From Lachnospiraceae bacterium (lineage in GTDB: Bacteria; Bacillota_A; Clostridia; Lachnospirales; Lachnospiraceae), in contig CAAFOY010000036.1 of NCBI GenBank assembly GCA_900764695.1, positions 1 through 27,600 of the forward strand: DNA of 27,600 nt. Direction: 5' to 3'. Position numbers and translations under genes: made by a program. Positions 15,971 through 23,799 of this stretch are shown in pieces (position 1 is the first letter of the stretch; each line of letters begins with the position of its first letter). The notes under the pieces are model-generated. The model had not been told where the DNA came from and did no database searches. It worked only from the letters and a program-made list of their open reading frames with translations.

Positions 15971-16088
15971 TTATTTACACAAGTGATATTTGACCTTAAC
16001 ATTAATATAGTTTGACGGATCGAATTTGAAAAAATGAAATTAATTGCTTAGATATAATAAGTTTATTGCTTTGAAAGGAGACATGAAT

Positions 16089-16535
16089 ATGGAAGTTATT
16101 TTATTAGAAGATGTTAAAGCGTTAGGAAAAAAAGGTGAAGTAGTAAAGGTAAGCGATGGATATGCTAAAAACTTTATTTTAAAGAAAAAACTTGGCGTAG
16201 AAGCAAATAGCGCAAATAAAAATGATTTAAAACTTCAAAAAGCTAATGAAGCAAAGGTTGCTCAGGAAAAATTGGATGCAGCAAAAGCTTTGGCAGAAGA
16301 ATTAAAAGATAAAAAGGTAGTTATAAAGATTAAAGCCGGAAATGGAGACCGTGTATTTGGCTCAATTTCTGCAAAGGAAATAGCAGCAGAAACAAAGAAG
16401 CAGCTTGGTTTAGAAATTGATAAAAAGAAGATTGTTATGGAAGAAGGAATTAAAAATCTTGGAGTCCATACAGTAAAAGTTAAATTGCACAAGGATGTAA
16501 TGGCAACTTTAGACATAAAGGTTGAAGCTTTATAG
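16089..16535 (+). CDS. rplI: 50S ribosomal protein L9
   Basis: A 148-residue ribosomal protein that binds 23S rRNA with its N-terminal domain and extends a long helix from the L1 side of the ribosome. The N-terminal signature is LLEDVKALGKKGEVVKVSDGYAKNFIL. The connecting helix (about 42-75) is Lys/Ala-rich, and the C-terminal RNA-binding domain includes KAGNGDRVFGSISAKEIA. The start is ATG 16089, because AGGAG (16076-16080) lies 8 bases upstream; the ATG six bases earlier is only 2 bases from it. A TATAAT at 16053-16058 could serve an internal promoter, but no -35 is well placed. Confidence 0.95.
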   Translation: MEVILLEDVKALGKKGEVVKVSDGYAKNFILKKKLGVEANSANKNDLKLQKANEAKVAQEKLDAAKALAEELKDKKVVIKIKAGNGDRVFGSISAKEIAAETKKQLGLEIDKKKIVMEEGIKNLGVHTVKVKLHKDVMATLDIKVEAL

Positions 16536-16548
16536 GAGATAATTATTA

Positions 16549-17880
16549 ATGGAAGATCCAATAGTAAAAAAAATACTACCTCATAGCTATGAAGCAGAAC
16601 AGGCAGTAATAGGTTCGATGATTATGGATCCGGATGCTGTTCCGATAGCTATGGAGTTGATAAATAAAGATGATTTTTTTAACAGACAATATGGATTGCT
16701 CTTTGGGGCAATGACAGAATTGTACCGTGAAGGAAAAAATGGAGATTTGGTTACCATAAAGGCTAAATTGGAAGAGATGGATGTTTCTAGTGAAGTAATC
16801 AGCCTTGATTTTATCAGGGAAATATTAGAAATGGTACCGACTTCAGCAAATATAAAGCAGTATGCGACTATTGTATATGAAAAAGCAATGTTGCGTAAAT
16901 TAATAAAAGTAAATGATAATATTTCAGCTAAATGTTATGCAGGAACGGATAAGCTTGAAGATATAATGGAGAGTACTGAAAAAGAAGTTTTTGAAGTGCT
17001 TAGATCACGTTCAAGTGGCGACTTTGTCCCAATTAATAAAGTAGTTGCTAATGTATTTGATAAATTAGAACAGGCATCGCTTACAAAGGGAACTGTTACA
17101 GGTTTAGCAACCGGATATATATATCTTGATAATCAGTTATCCGGATTGCAGCCATCAGACTTTATTTTGATTGCGGCAAGACCTTCAGTTGGTAAAACAG
17201 CATTTGCACTTAACGTAACAGAGCATATAGCTATACGTAAGCCGAATGCAGTCGCTATATTTAGTTTGGAAATGTCAAAGGAACAGTTGGTTAACCGTCT
17301 TATATCACAGCATTCAATGGTAAGTTCTCAGAAAATGAGAGCAGGAGAACTTAATGAATCTGAATGGGAAAAAATTGTAGAAACAGCGGATATTATAGGA
17401 AATTCAAATATTGTAATTGACGATACGCCAAGTATTACGATTGGTGACCTTCGTTCCAAATGCAGAAAGTTTAAATTAGAAAAAGATATACAGCTTGTGG
17501 TTATTGACTACCTACAGCTTATGAGAGGAAATGGTAATTATCCAAGCCGTGAACAGGAAATTGCGGATATTTCAAGATCATTAAAGGGAATTGCCAGAGA
17601 GTTGAATATTCCGGTAGTTGCACTTTCACAGCTTAACCGAAGCGTAGAATCGAGACCTGACCATCGACCTATCATGGCCGATTTGCGAGAATCAGGTTCT
17701 ATCGAGCAGGATGCCGACGTTGTAATGCTTTTATCAAGAAAATACAACAAAGAGGATGAAACAGAAGACAGAAATACTATTATTGTGGATGTTGCTAAGC
17801 AAAGAAACGGTCCTGTAGGAGCTATAGAATTATTATGGTTACCTGAATATACAAAATTTGAGACAAAAGCAAGAGAGTAG
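16549..17880 (+). CDS. dnaB: replicative DNA helicase DnaB
   Basis: A 443-residue hexameric helicase (called DnaC in Bacillus) that unwinds DNA at the replication fork and recruits primase. The N-terminal helical domain begins LPHSYEAEQAVIGSMIMDP. The RecA-like C-terminal domain has Walker A ARPSVGKTAFALN (about residues 209-221), FSLEMSKEQLVNRL, Walker B LVVIDYLQLM and the DRRPIMADLRESG-type segment (here DHRPIMADLRESGSIEQDAD). There is no intein, and length is standard. AGGAG is 9 bases before the ATG and 13 bases separate it from rplI, so it is co-transcribed with gdpP and rplI. Confidence 0.96.
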   Translation: MEDPIVKKILPHSYEAEQAVIGSMIMDPDAVPIAMELINKDDFFNRQYGLLFGAMTELYREGKNGDLVTIKAKLEEMDVSSEVISLDFIREILEMVPTSANIKQYATIVYEKAMLRKLIKVNDNISAKCYAGTDKLEDIMESTEKEVFEVLRSRSSGDFVPINKVVANVFDKLEQASLTKGTVTGLATGYIYLDNQLSGLQPSDFILIAARPSVGKTAFALNVTEHIAIRKPNAVAIFSLEMSKEQLVNRLISQHSMVSSQKMRAGELNESEWEKIVETADIIGNSNIVIDDTPSITIGDLRSKCRKFKLEKDIQLVVIDYLQLMRGNGNYPSREQEIADISRSLKGIARELNIPVVALSQLNRSVESRPDHRPIMADLRESGSIEQDADVVMLLSRKYNKEDETEDRNTIIVDVAKQRNGPVGAIELLWLPEYTKFETKARE

Positions 17881-18097
17881 ATTTGCTTGCTTGTTCGCAT
17901 TTTAAAACAAATGTGAGAGAATAATTAATATATTGTTAATCAAACAACTGGTGAAAAATATAGGCTCAAAATAAATGTGAGAGAATAATTATGCTAAGCC
18001 ATATGCGAATTTGAACGAAAAAGATGAGATGCTTACACTCATTTGACGGCATTCGTCATTTGCTTAAAAAATAATTGAATATGGGACTGCCAATTCG
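17881..18097. repeat. intergenic region with 19-bp direct repeats
   Basis: No gene is seen between dnaB and the MerR-type gene. AAATGTGAGAGAATAATTA occurs identically at 17909-17927 and 17973-17991, 64 bases apart. The first copy can pair with the preceding GCATTT (17898-17903). A short stem GACG/CGTC lies at 18045-18057. No clear terminator for dnaB is present except the palindrome at 18126-18163. Confidence 0.7.
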
Positions 18098-18126
18098 TTG
18101 AATTGAGTAATAGTCAGAATTATACT
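18098..18126 (+). promoter_or_regulatory. promoter of the MerR-type gene
   Basis: TTGAAT (18098-18103) and TATACT (18121-18126) are separated by 17 bases. The expected transcription start (about 18133) falls inside the first arm of the palindrome that begins at the end of the -10. Confidence 0.6.
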
Positions 18127-18170
18127 AATGTTAACAATAATTTGGAAATTATTGTTAACATTATTTTTTT
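18126..18170 (+). promoter_or_regulatory. long palindrome with T-tract: operator and/or terminator
   Basis: AATGTTAACAATAATTT (18127-18143) is followed after GG by its exact reverse complement (18146-18162), and one more pair (18126/18163) extends it. A run of seven T (18164-18170) follows, then GGAGGGG of the next gene. As RNA read through from dnaB it would be a terminator. As DNA it covers the transcription start of the MerR-type gene, a classical operator position. Confidence 0.75.
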
Positions 18171-18180
18171 GGAGGGGAAA

Positions 18181-19032
18181 ATGGGAACACGACGATATAT
18201 TATTTCAGATGCATCTAAAATGCTAAAGGTAGAATCTCATGTGTTAAGATATTGGGAAGAAGAACTTGAGATAAAGATTCCCAGAAATGAAATGGGACAT
18301 CGATATTATACGGAAGAAAATATTGAATTACTTCGGAAAATAAGGGATTTAAAAGAACAGGGATATGGTCTAAGAACTATAAAAATGATGATTAATGGAG
18401 AAATTGACATTAATCGTTCAAATCCTAATACAGTCAACATTAGAAATCTTTTTGACAAACCAAAGAGTGAAAAAAATACATTTTATAAAGAAGATGAAGA
18501 AGGATGTAATAATGGTGTAAATAATAAAGAAATTATGGATACAAAAACAAAAGATAATAGTGGGGACATAGAAAAATATAGAAGATTAGAAAATAAAACA
18601 TCTTTAACTGAAAGTGTTAGCTCAGAAAGTAAAATGCAGCAATTTCAGGAAATTATGGGAAACATAGTTTCGAGAGCCTTAGAGGAAAATACCGAAAGTA
18701 TAGTTACCAGAGCGATAAATAAGTCGACACAGAATATGTCTAAAGAAGTGAGTGATTGTGTGAGCGAAAAAGTATTGAAAGGTGTAGATTATATTATTAG
18801 AATGCAGGATGAAAGAGAAGAAGAACGTTATCGAAAAATAGATGAAGTAATAAGAAAAAAACAAAGAAAGTCCAGAAAAGAGCGAAAAATGGAAAGCCGC
18901 ATTAATAAAGATGAAAAAGTTATGAACAAAAAAGCTGAAAGGGCTCGAAAAAAAGCCGAAAAAGAGCGAGTAAAGTCTGAAAAAAATAGGGAGAAGTCTA
19001 AAAAATTGGCATTTAGCACATTGAGTAAATGA
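18181..19032 (+). CDS. MerR-type HTH protein with coiled-coil, Lys-rich tail (RacA-like layout)
   Basis: A 283-residue protein. Residues 4-75 are a MerR-family winged helix-turn-helix, with YIISDASKMLKVESHVLRYW, then GHRYYTEENIELLRKIRDLKEQGYGLRTIK. The usual MerR effector domain is missing. Instead there is a polar linker (80-155), a helical region (about 160-215), and a strongly basic Arg/Lys/Glu coiled coil (215-275) with KKAERARKKAEKERVKSEK. A MerR head on a long coiled coil is the layout of RacA, the Bacillus chromosome-anchoring protein, but I see no specific sequence similarity beyond the head. The start is ATG 18181 with GGAGGGG 4 bases before; a longer frame would cross the palindrome. 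It lies just upstream of the Tad pilus locus. Transcriptional regulator or DNA-anchoring protein both remain possible. Confidence 0.75.
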   Translation: MGTRRYIISDASKMLKVESHVLRYWEEELEIKIPRNEMGHRYYTEENIELLRKIRDLKEQGYGLRTIKMMINGEIDINRSNPNTVNIRNLFDKPKSEKNTFYKEDEEGCNNGVNNKEIMDTKTKDNSGDIEKYRRLENKTSLTESVSSESKMQQFQEIMGNIVSRALEENTESIVTRAINKSTQNMSKEVSDCVSEKVLKGVDYIIRMQDEREEERYRKIDEVIRKKQRKSRKERKMESRINKDEKVMNKKAERARKKAEKERVKSEKNREKSKKLAFSTLSK

Positions 19033-19033
19033 A

Positions 19034-19047
19034 ATTATGTACATAAT
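19034..19047. promoter_or_regulatory. 14-bp palindrome before the Tad promoter
   Basis: ATTATGTACATAAT is a perfect palindrome placed one base after the MerR-type stop and about 32 bases before the -35 of the Tad promoter. It is a candidate regulator site. Confidence 0.45.
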
Positions 19048-19078
19048 GTACAAATTGTGACTAAATTATTAAAAAATA

Positions 19079-19106
19079 TTGACTAAATGACGAAAAGTAT
19101 TATAAT
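19079..19106 (+). promoter_or_regulatory. sigma-A promoter of the Tad pilus operon
   Basis: TTGACT (19079-19084) and TATAAT (19101-19106) are separated by 16 bases. Downstream, AAGAAAACGTTTTAA (19119-19133) resembles a CcpA cre site at 12 of 14 consensus positions and would lie just past the transcription start. The link to carbon control is tentative. Confidence 0.75.
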
Positions 19107-19193
19107 AATACTATCACAAAGAAAACGTTTTAAACATTTAATACATAAGGGTTTTTGATGTAGATGCAAGTAAATACAGAGGAGGAAACAGCG

Positions 19194-19847
19194 ATGGAAT
19201 ACGCGATATACGCGACGGTGGGTTTGCTCTCTGGATTGTGCTTTTACTATCTGGCGAGATACCAGATACAAGTAAGAAGTATATATGACACAGAAAATAA
19301 AGGACAACGAATAAATAACATAGGTTACAGAATAGCATGGATGGTGGCTCCAGCTGTATTGTTTGTAGGTATAGCCCTTAAAGAATTTGATTACTGGCAG
19401 ACAGTGCGATATATGCTTATCATATTGATGGCAATAAATGTAGCAGGAATTGATATGCTGATAAGAAGAATACCTAACGCATTATTATTGGGGATGTTAC
19501 TTTTACAGATATGTAATATGGTAATTACAAGTAACGAATTAGATTTGTTTATGGATACATTTTTTAATTCGTTTATAGGAATGATTGCTGCGTATGTTTT
19601 ATTTGTTATTCCTGGATTATTTAAACTGAGGATTGGGGCTGGCGATGTGAAATATAGCGCCGTAATAGGTTTTATGTTGGGTCTTCAAGGTTATATTGAA
19701 GCAATGGCAGTGATGGGTTTTACAATATTTATCTATTATTTGTTCTTAAAAATCACAAGAAGAGGCAACTTAAAAACAGCAGCTCCTATGGCACCGTTTT
19801 TATCGGGAGGGGTTTTGGTTTCATTATTTTTCCCGCTAATTTATTAA
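19194..19847 (+). CDS. tadV: Tad-type prepilin peptidase (A24 family)
   Basis: A 217-residue polytopic membrane aspartyl protease that should cleave the leader of the Flp pilin and the TadE pseudopilin encoded just downstream. The two catalytic aspartates are in NVAGIDMLIRRIPNALL (about residues 82-98) and in the signature GAGDVKYS (about 149-156). Roughly six hydrophobic segments are seen, and there is no N-methyltransferase domain, as usual for TadV/CpaA forms. The start is ATG 19194 because AGGAGG (19180-19185) is 8 bases upstream; an in-frame ATG at 19164 would add 10 polar residues without a binding site. It is the first gene of the Tad operon. Confidence 0.88.
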   Translation: MEYAIYATVGLLSGLCFYYLARYQIQVRSIYDTENKGQRINNIGYRIAWMVAPAVLFVGIALKEFDYWQTVRYMLIILMAINVAGIDMLIRRIPNALLLGMLLLQICNMVITSNELDLFMDTFFNSFIGMIAAYVLFVIPGLFKLRIGAGDVKYSAVIGFMLGLQGYIEAMAVMGFTIFIYYLFLKITRRGNLKTAAPMAPFLSGGVLVSLFFPLIY

Positions 19848-19905
19848 ATTTATAATTAAGCACGACGGAGTAAAAGATAGTCGTATGCAAGAAGGAGGAA
19901 ATATT

Positions 19906-20082
19906 ATGAGAGATGTAAAGAATTTCTTAATGGATGAAGATGGACAGGGCATGGTTGAATATGGTCTTATCATCGGATTAGTAGCTTTAGCAGTAATCGG
20001 AGCATTAGCTGTATTAGGACCAAAGATTGCTGATATGTTCACAAATGCAAGCGATCAGCTTACAACAACAGCAAGACCATAA
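19906..20082 (+). CDS. flp: Flp-type major pilin
   Basis: A 58-residue pilin precursor, the structural subunit of a Tad/Flp pilus. The leader MRDVKNFLMDEDG (1-13) precedes the predicted cleavage site G13/Q14. The mature N-terminus QGMVEYGLIIGLVALAVIGA has the Glu at position 5 and the hydrophobic helix typical of Flp pilins. A short hydrophilic tail ends in TTTARP. The start is ATG 19906, because AAGGAGG (19892-19898) lies 7 bases upstream, rather than the ATG at 19885 that overlaps it. A very long hairpin follows the gene and probably raises pilin mRNA relative to the rest of the operon. Confidence 0.92.
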   Translation: MRDVKNFLMDEDGQGMVEYGLIIGLVALAVIGALAVLGPKIADMFTNASDQLTTTARP

Positions 20083-20096
20083 AAGTTACAAAAAGA

Positions 20097-20144
20097 TTAT
20101 ATTCTAAAATAGAGGGGCATCAGCCCCTCTATTTTAGAATATGA
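20097..20144 (+). promoter_or_regulatory. long stem-loop between flp and tadE
   Basis: ATTCTAAAATAGAGGGGC (20101-20118) and GCCCCTCTATTTTAGAAT (20123-20140) pair perfectly over 18 bp around the loop ATCA. Flanking AT/AT pairs and a wobble lengthen the stem to about 22 bp. No U-tract follows. It probably acts as a partial terminator or 3'-end stabiliser for flp mRNA. Confidence 0.8.
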
Positions 20145-20169
20145 GGAAATTATTTGAGAGGTAGCATCA

Positions 20170-20565
20170 ATGAAGAAAAGAGAAAAAGGACAATCGGCTG
20201 TTGAATTTGCTTTGGTTTTGCCTATATTACTTTTAATTGTATGCGGGATATTGGACTTTGGGTGGCTATTTTACAATCAGTTATCAGTTGAAAATGCCTG
20301 TAGGGAAGGCGCACGAGTCGGATGCGTAAATGCACAAGATGCACAATTAGATCAAATTGTAACCGATAAGGTGGAAGCAATATTGCCGAAAAATCTCAAT
20401 TCAGTAGTGGTTGATTCAAAACTTACAAATCCCACAAGTCCACTTGAGGGAGATTTGAAAGTAAATGTTAAGGCAGAAATGAATACACTAACACCGGTTC
20501 TGGGAGTTATATATGGAAAGACTAAAGAACTATCATATACAGTAACAATAAAAACGGAATCGTAG
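20170..20565 (+). CDS. tadE: TadE-like pseudopilin
   Basis: A 131-residue minor pilin-like protein of the Tad apparatus. MKKREKG (1-7) precedes a class III leader cleavage site, and mature QSAVEFALVLPILLLIVCGI has Glu at position 5. The DFGWLFYNQLSVENACREGARVG stretch is the classical TadE/TadG signature. The rest is a small beta-rich extracellular domain. Expected to be processed by the peptidase at 19194 and to help initiate or stabilise the pilus. AGAGGT precedes the ATG. Only one TadE-type gene is seen; no TadF or TadG homologue lies in the window. Confidence 0.88.
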   Translation: MKKREKGQSAVEFALVLPILLLIVCGILDFGWLFYNQLSVENACREGARVGCVNAQDAQLDQIVTDKVEAILPKNLNSVVVDSKLTNPTSPLEGDLKVNVKAEMNTLTPVLGVIYGKTKELSYTVTIKTES

Positions 20566-20609
20566 ATTAATAAAATACTAAAAATAAGAAACAGAGGGGT
20601 ACAATTACC

Positions 20610-21287
20610 ATGAAGAGAATTTATTTGATTGCACTTATAAGTGCATTGGTTGCAGGAATCGCAACATATATGTTTGCACAATCAGTTATAAGCAATAATG
20701 ATCCAAATAAAGATAAGACAGAGATTGTGTATGCTATAGCAGATGTTCCAGCTGGAACACAGGTTACAGCTAATAATGTAAATAATTTTTTTAGTACTAG
20801 AATGATTGATAATGGTGCAATTGTAGATGGCGCAGTAAGAAGTCTTGATGAAGTTATAGGAAATACATCATCAGGTTATATTTATGCAGGTGAGCAGGTT
20901 TCAATGAAACGATTTGGAACTGAACAGGAATCAAATGCCGGATTATCTTATAATCTTGCGGATGGAATGGTTGCATACAGTATGGCAGCAGATGGTGTTA
21001 CGGGTGTAGATGGATATATCCTCCCAGGAGATACAGTAAATGTTTTGGCAATGAAGACAGGCGATGGTAAGGCTACTGTAGATACAGTTTTGAGCGATGT
21101 TAAAGTATTGAAAATATCAACAAATGATGTAAATACAGATACAGCAAATGCAATAGTAACATATTCATCAATTACATTTGAACTGTCATATGATGATGCT
21201 GATATTTTATACGGAGTAGAAAATTCAGGAGAATATTCAGGTTATAAACTTATATTAAATAAGAGAACTGCGGAGGACGGAGAATAA
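20610..21287 (+). CDS. cpaB: Flp pilus assembly protein CpaB (RcpC), SAF domain
   Basis: A 225-residue protein with one N-terminal membrane anchor (residues 4-26) and an extracytoplasmic body. Residues 40-105 form a SAF domain (IVYAIADVPAGTQVTANNV, then GYIYAGEQVSMKRF). After it comes the conserved LADGMVAYSMAADGVTGVDGYILPGDTVNVLAM. In diderms this protein sits next to the secretin. Here, in a presumed monoderm without a secretin gene, it probably lines the path through the wall. GAGGGG lies 9 bases before the ATG. Its stop is one base before the tadZ start. Confidence 0.88.
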   Translation: MKRIYLIALISALVAGIATYMFAQSVISNNDPNKDKTEIVYAIADVPAGTQVTANNVNNFFSTRMIDNGAIVDGAVRSLDEVIGNTSSGYIYAGEQVSMKRFGTEQESNAGLSYNLADGMVAYSMAADGVTGVDGYILPGDTVNVLAMKTGDGKATVDTVLSDVKVLKISTNDVNTDTANAIVTYSSITFELSYDDADILYGVENSGEYSGYKLILNKRTAEDGE

Positions 21288-21288
21288 T

Positions 21289-22425
21289 ATGGAAAGTATA
21301 AAAGTTGTTATTATTTCAGAAGACACATCAATTCGTGTTAATTTGAAGAAAAAATTAGCAGATAGAGATATTCAAATTGTTGGTTATGCAGATTTTAAAG
21401 ACGAATCAAGATTGAAAATAGATGGATTATTTCCGGATCTAGTTATTGTTGGTGTTAAAGTACCAATTGACCCGGAAGTATTTTCATTCGTTGAAAGTAT
21501 GAAATTCCAAAGTAAAGGATGCGCAGCAGTTGTAGCTACAGATGACGTAACCGTTGATTTAGTAAACTATGCAGCAAGATTTGGAATAAGACAGGTATTA
21601 CCTTTGGATATGAAGGATAATGAATTTTATTCAAGAGTAGTACAGGTTAATGAATACGAAAAAGTAATTCAGGCACAGCTAAATATTCAGAAAAGAGTAA
21701 GATCAAAAGTAATTGCATTTTTCGGATGTAAAGGTGGTACAGGAAAGTCCGTAATGGCAACAAACCTTGCAGTTGCATTATCTAAGAGAGGAAGTAATGT
21801 TATTCTTTTAGATATGGACTTAAGATTTGGAGATCAGAATATTCTTTTAGATTTGGAACCAAAAGATACAATTGTGGAATTGGCACAGGATCCGGAAGGA
21901 ATATCAATTGAAAGAGTTAATGCATTTAGTATAATGCATTCTTCAGGTGTAGTATTGCTTGCAGCACCAAAAAGTCCTGAATATGCCGAATATATTAAAC
22001 CGGAACATGTTACAAAGGTTATACGTAGTGTAAGACCATATTATGAATATGTAATAGTTGATTTAGGAACGAATTTTAGTGATGAAACAATAGCTGCATT
22101 ACAGGAATGTGATGAGATTATGATTGTGAACAATCCTGACATTTTATCACTTAAAGCAGCAAAAGCAGCTGTAAGTATATTAGAGCAATTAGGAATTAAA
22201 GAAAAAGCAAGGCTGGTAATGAATAAAAATGTTAACAGTTTAATCCGAATGAAGGATTTCGAATCAATGTTGGAGATACCATTTTACGCTTCAATATCAT
22301 CGGATAAGATGTTTAACAGTAGTGTAAATAAAGGAGAACCGTTTGTATTAAGAACAAGTAGAACGGTGGCAGCAAAAGAATTCTCAAGTTTTATACAAAG
22401 GGTTATTGCGGATAAAGGTGAGTAA
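21289..22425 (+). CDS. tadZ: TadZ/CpaE-type ATPase with degenerate receiver domain
   Basis: A 378-residue protein. Residues 1-120 form a receiver-like domain whose phospho-acceptor aspartate is replaced by Gly55 in PDLVIVGVKVP, so it should not be phosphorylated, as is usual for TadZ. Residues 137-378 are a MinD/ParA-type ATPase with deviant Walker A KGGTGKS (148-154), LLDMDLRFGDQNILLDL and VIVDLGTNFSD. TadZ/CpaE places the Tad machine, often at a cell pole. AGGAGG-like bases (GGAGGACGGAG) lie just before the ATG within the end of cpaB, indicating coupled translation. Confidence 0.9.
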   Translation: MESIKVVIISEDTSIRVNLKKKLADRDIQIVGYADFKDESRLKIDGLFPDLVIVGVKVPIDPEVFSFVESMKFQSKGCAAVVATDDVTVDLVNYAARFGIRQVLPLDMKDNEFYSRVVQVNEYEKVIQAQLNIQKRVRSKVIAFFGCKGGTGKSVMATNLAVALSKRGSNVILLDMDLRFGDQNILLDLEPKDTIVELAQDPEGISIERVNAFSIMHSSGVVLLAAPKSPEYAEYIKPEHVTKVIRSVRPYYEYVIVDLGTNFSDETIAALQECDEIMIVNNPDILSLKAAKAAVSILEQLGIKEKARLVMNKNVNSLIRMKDFESMLEIPFYASISSDKMFNSSVNKGEPFVLRTSRTVAAKEFSSFIQRVIADKGE

Positions 22426-22446
22426 ATAGTCGGAGGTTAATCGTAT

Positions 22447-23799
22447 ATGGGATTACTTGACATAATAGAAAAGAATAAGGAAGAAAATGGGGAAGAAACA
22501 ACTACTCAACAACAGAAAAAGGTTGAAGAGGTAAAGGAAATAAAGGTTGAAGACCCATATGACGCTGTAAAGAAAAAAATTCACGGAAGAATTATTTTGA
22601 CATTAAACAGAGCGGGAAAGGCTACTGTTGATAGGGATGAAATGGAAAAACTTCTTACGGAAGAAGTTGATAAGGATGAGTACAATATTCCGAGAGTTGA
22701 AAGAAAACCGATAGTAAAGACTTTATTAGATGATATATTAGGATATGGTCCAATACAGGATTTAATTGACAGTGACAGTTGTAGTGAAATAATGGTAAAT
22801 GGACCGGATCATGTATATATTGAACAAAAAGGTAAATTGGTTCTTACAGATATAAAATTTAGAGATGAAGAACATCTTATGAATATTATTGATAGAATTG
22901 TTACCCAGGTTGGTCGACATGTAGATGAAGCAAGTCCGATGGTTGACGCCAGACTTCCTGACGGCTCCCGTGTAAATGCTATTATTCCTCCAATTTCACT
23001 TATTGGAGCAGTGCTTACAATTCGTAAATTTAGTTCTACACCGGTAACAGCAGCACAGTTAGTTGAATGGGGCTCTTTAAACCCGGTAATGCTTTCATTT
23101 TTGGAAGCCTGTGTTAAAGGAAAATTAAATATAGTAGTATCTGGTGGTACTGGTTCAGGTAAAACAACATTGTTGAATGTATTATCATCATATATTCCTG
23201 AAGATGAACGTATTGTAACAATCGAAGATGCTGCAGAAGTTCAGTTACATCAGGAGCATGTAATTACACTTGAATGTAGGCCGGCAAATCTTGAAGGAAA
23301 AGGAGCTATAACAATCAGATCTCTTGTAAAGAACGCATTGAGAATGAGACCTGACCGTATAATTGTCGGGGAAGTTCGTTCTGAAGAAACATTGGATATG
23401 CTTCAGGCTATGAATACAGGTCATGATGGATCATTAACTACAACCCATGCTAACTCTCCTAGAGATGCTATGTCGCGTATCGAAACGATGGTTATGATGT
23501 CAGGTATGGAATTACCGGTAAAAGCAATTAGAGATCAGGCTTCATCTGCCATTGATTTAGTAATACAACAAAGTCGACTTAGAGATGGATCTAGAAAAGT
23601 AACTTCTATTACTGAAGTTGTCGGTATGGAAGGTGATGTTGTAAGTTTGCAGGATATATTTGTCTATGAAACAGATGGAACATTAGATTCCAGAGGAAAG
23701 TTCAAAGGACAGTTTAGAGCAACAGGTGTAGTTCCAAAGTGTATTGAAAAGATTAGAGGAAATGGGGTTGTTGTAAAGAATGAATGGTTTGCTAATTAG
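22447..23799 (+). CDS. tadA: Tad pilus assembly ATPase TadA/CpaF
   Basis: A 450-residue hexameric secretion ATPase that drives pilus assembly (and, in some species, retraction) from the cytoplasmic face. The N-terminal 60 residues are Glu/Lys-rich. YGPIQDLIDSDSCSEIMVNG and the ASPMVDARLPDGSRVNAI segment mark the CpaF family. Walker A is SGGTGSGKTT (232-241), the Asp box IVTIEDAAEVQL follows, Walker B is DRIIVGEVRSEE (about 301-312), and the His box is GSLTTTHANSPRDAM. GGAGG lies 10 bases before the ATG. Its last 20 bases overlap the next gene. Confidence 0.95.
   Translation: MGLLDIIEKNKEENGEETTTQQQKKVEEVKEIKVEDPYDAVKKKIHGRIILTLNRAGKATVDRDEMEKLLTEEVDKDEYNIPRVERKPIVKTLLDDILGYGPIQDLIDSDSCSEIMVNGPDHVYIEQKGKLVLTDIKFRDEEHLMNIIDRIVTQVGRHVDEASPMVDARLPDGSRVNAIIPPISLIGAVLTIRKFSSTPVTAAQLVEWGSLNPVMLSFLEACVKGKLNIVVSGGTGSGKTTLLNVLSSYIPEDERIVTIEDAAEVQLHQEHVITLECRPANLEGKGAITIRSLVKNALRMRPDRIIVGEVRSEETLDMLQAMNTGHDGSLTTTHANSPRDAMSRIETMVMMSGMELPVKAIRDQASSAIDLVIQQSRLRDGSRKVTSITEVVGMEGDVVSLQDIFVYETDGTLDSRGKFKGQFRATGVVPKCIEKIRGNGVVVKNEWFAN

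Noticed and set aside
16044..16088. N-terminal extension of ribosomal protein L9 from TTG 16044
   Set aside because: It would place the AGGAG binding site inside the coding region; ATG 16089 has the right spacing and matches the family N-terminus.
18103..18180. 26-residue N-terminal extension of the MerR-type protein
   Set aside because: The extension would translate the 17-bp palindrome and the T-run, and a strong GGAGGGG sits just before ATG 18181.
18679..19053. 124-aa minus-strand open frame rich in Phe
   Set aside because: Phe-rich translation is the antisense of the Lys/Glu-rich tail of the MerR-type protein; there is no binding site.
21433..21460. Functional phospho-receiver in TadZ
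   Set aside because: The acceptor aspartate position is Gly55, so phosphorelay control is not supported; this loss is normal in the family.
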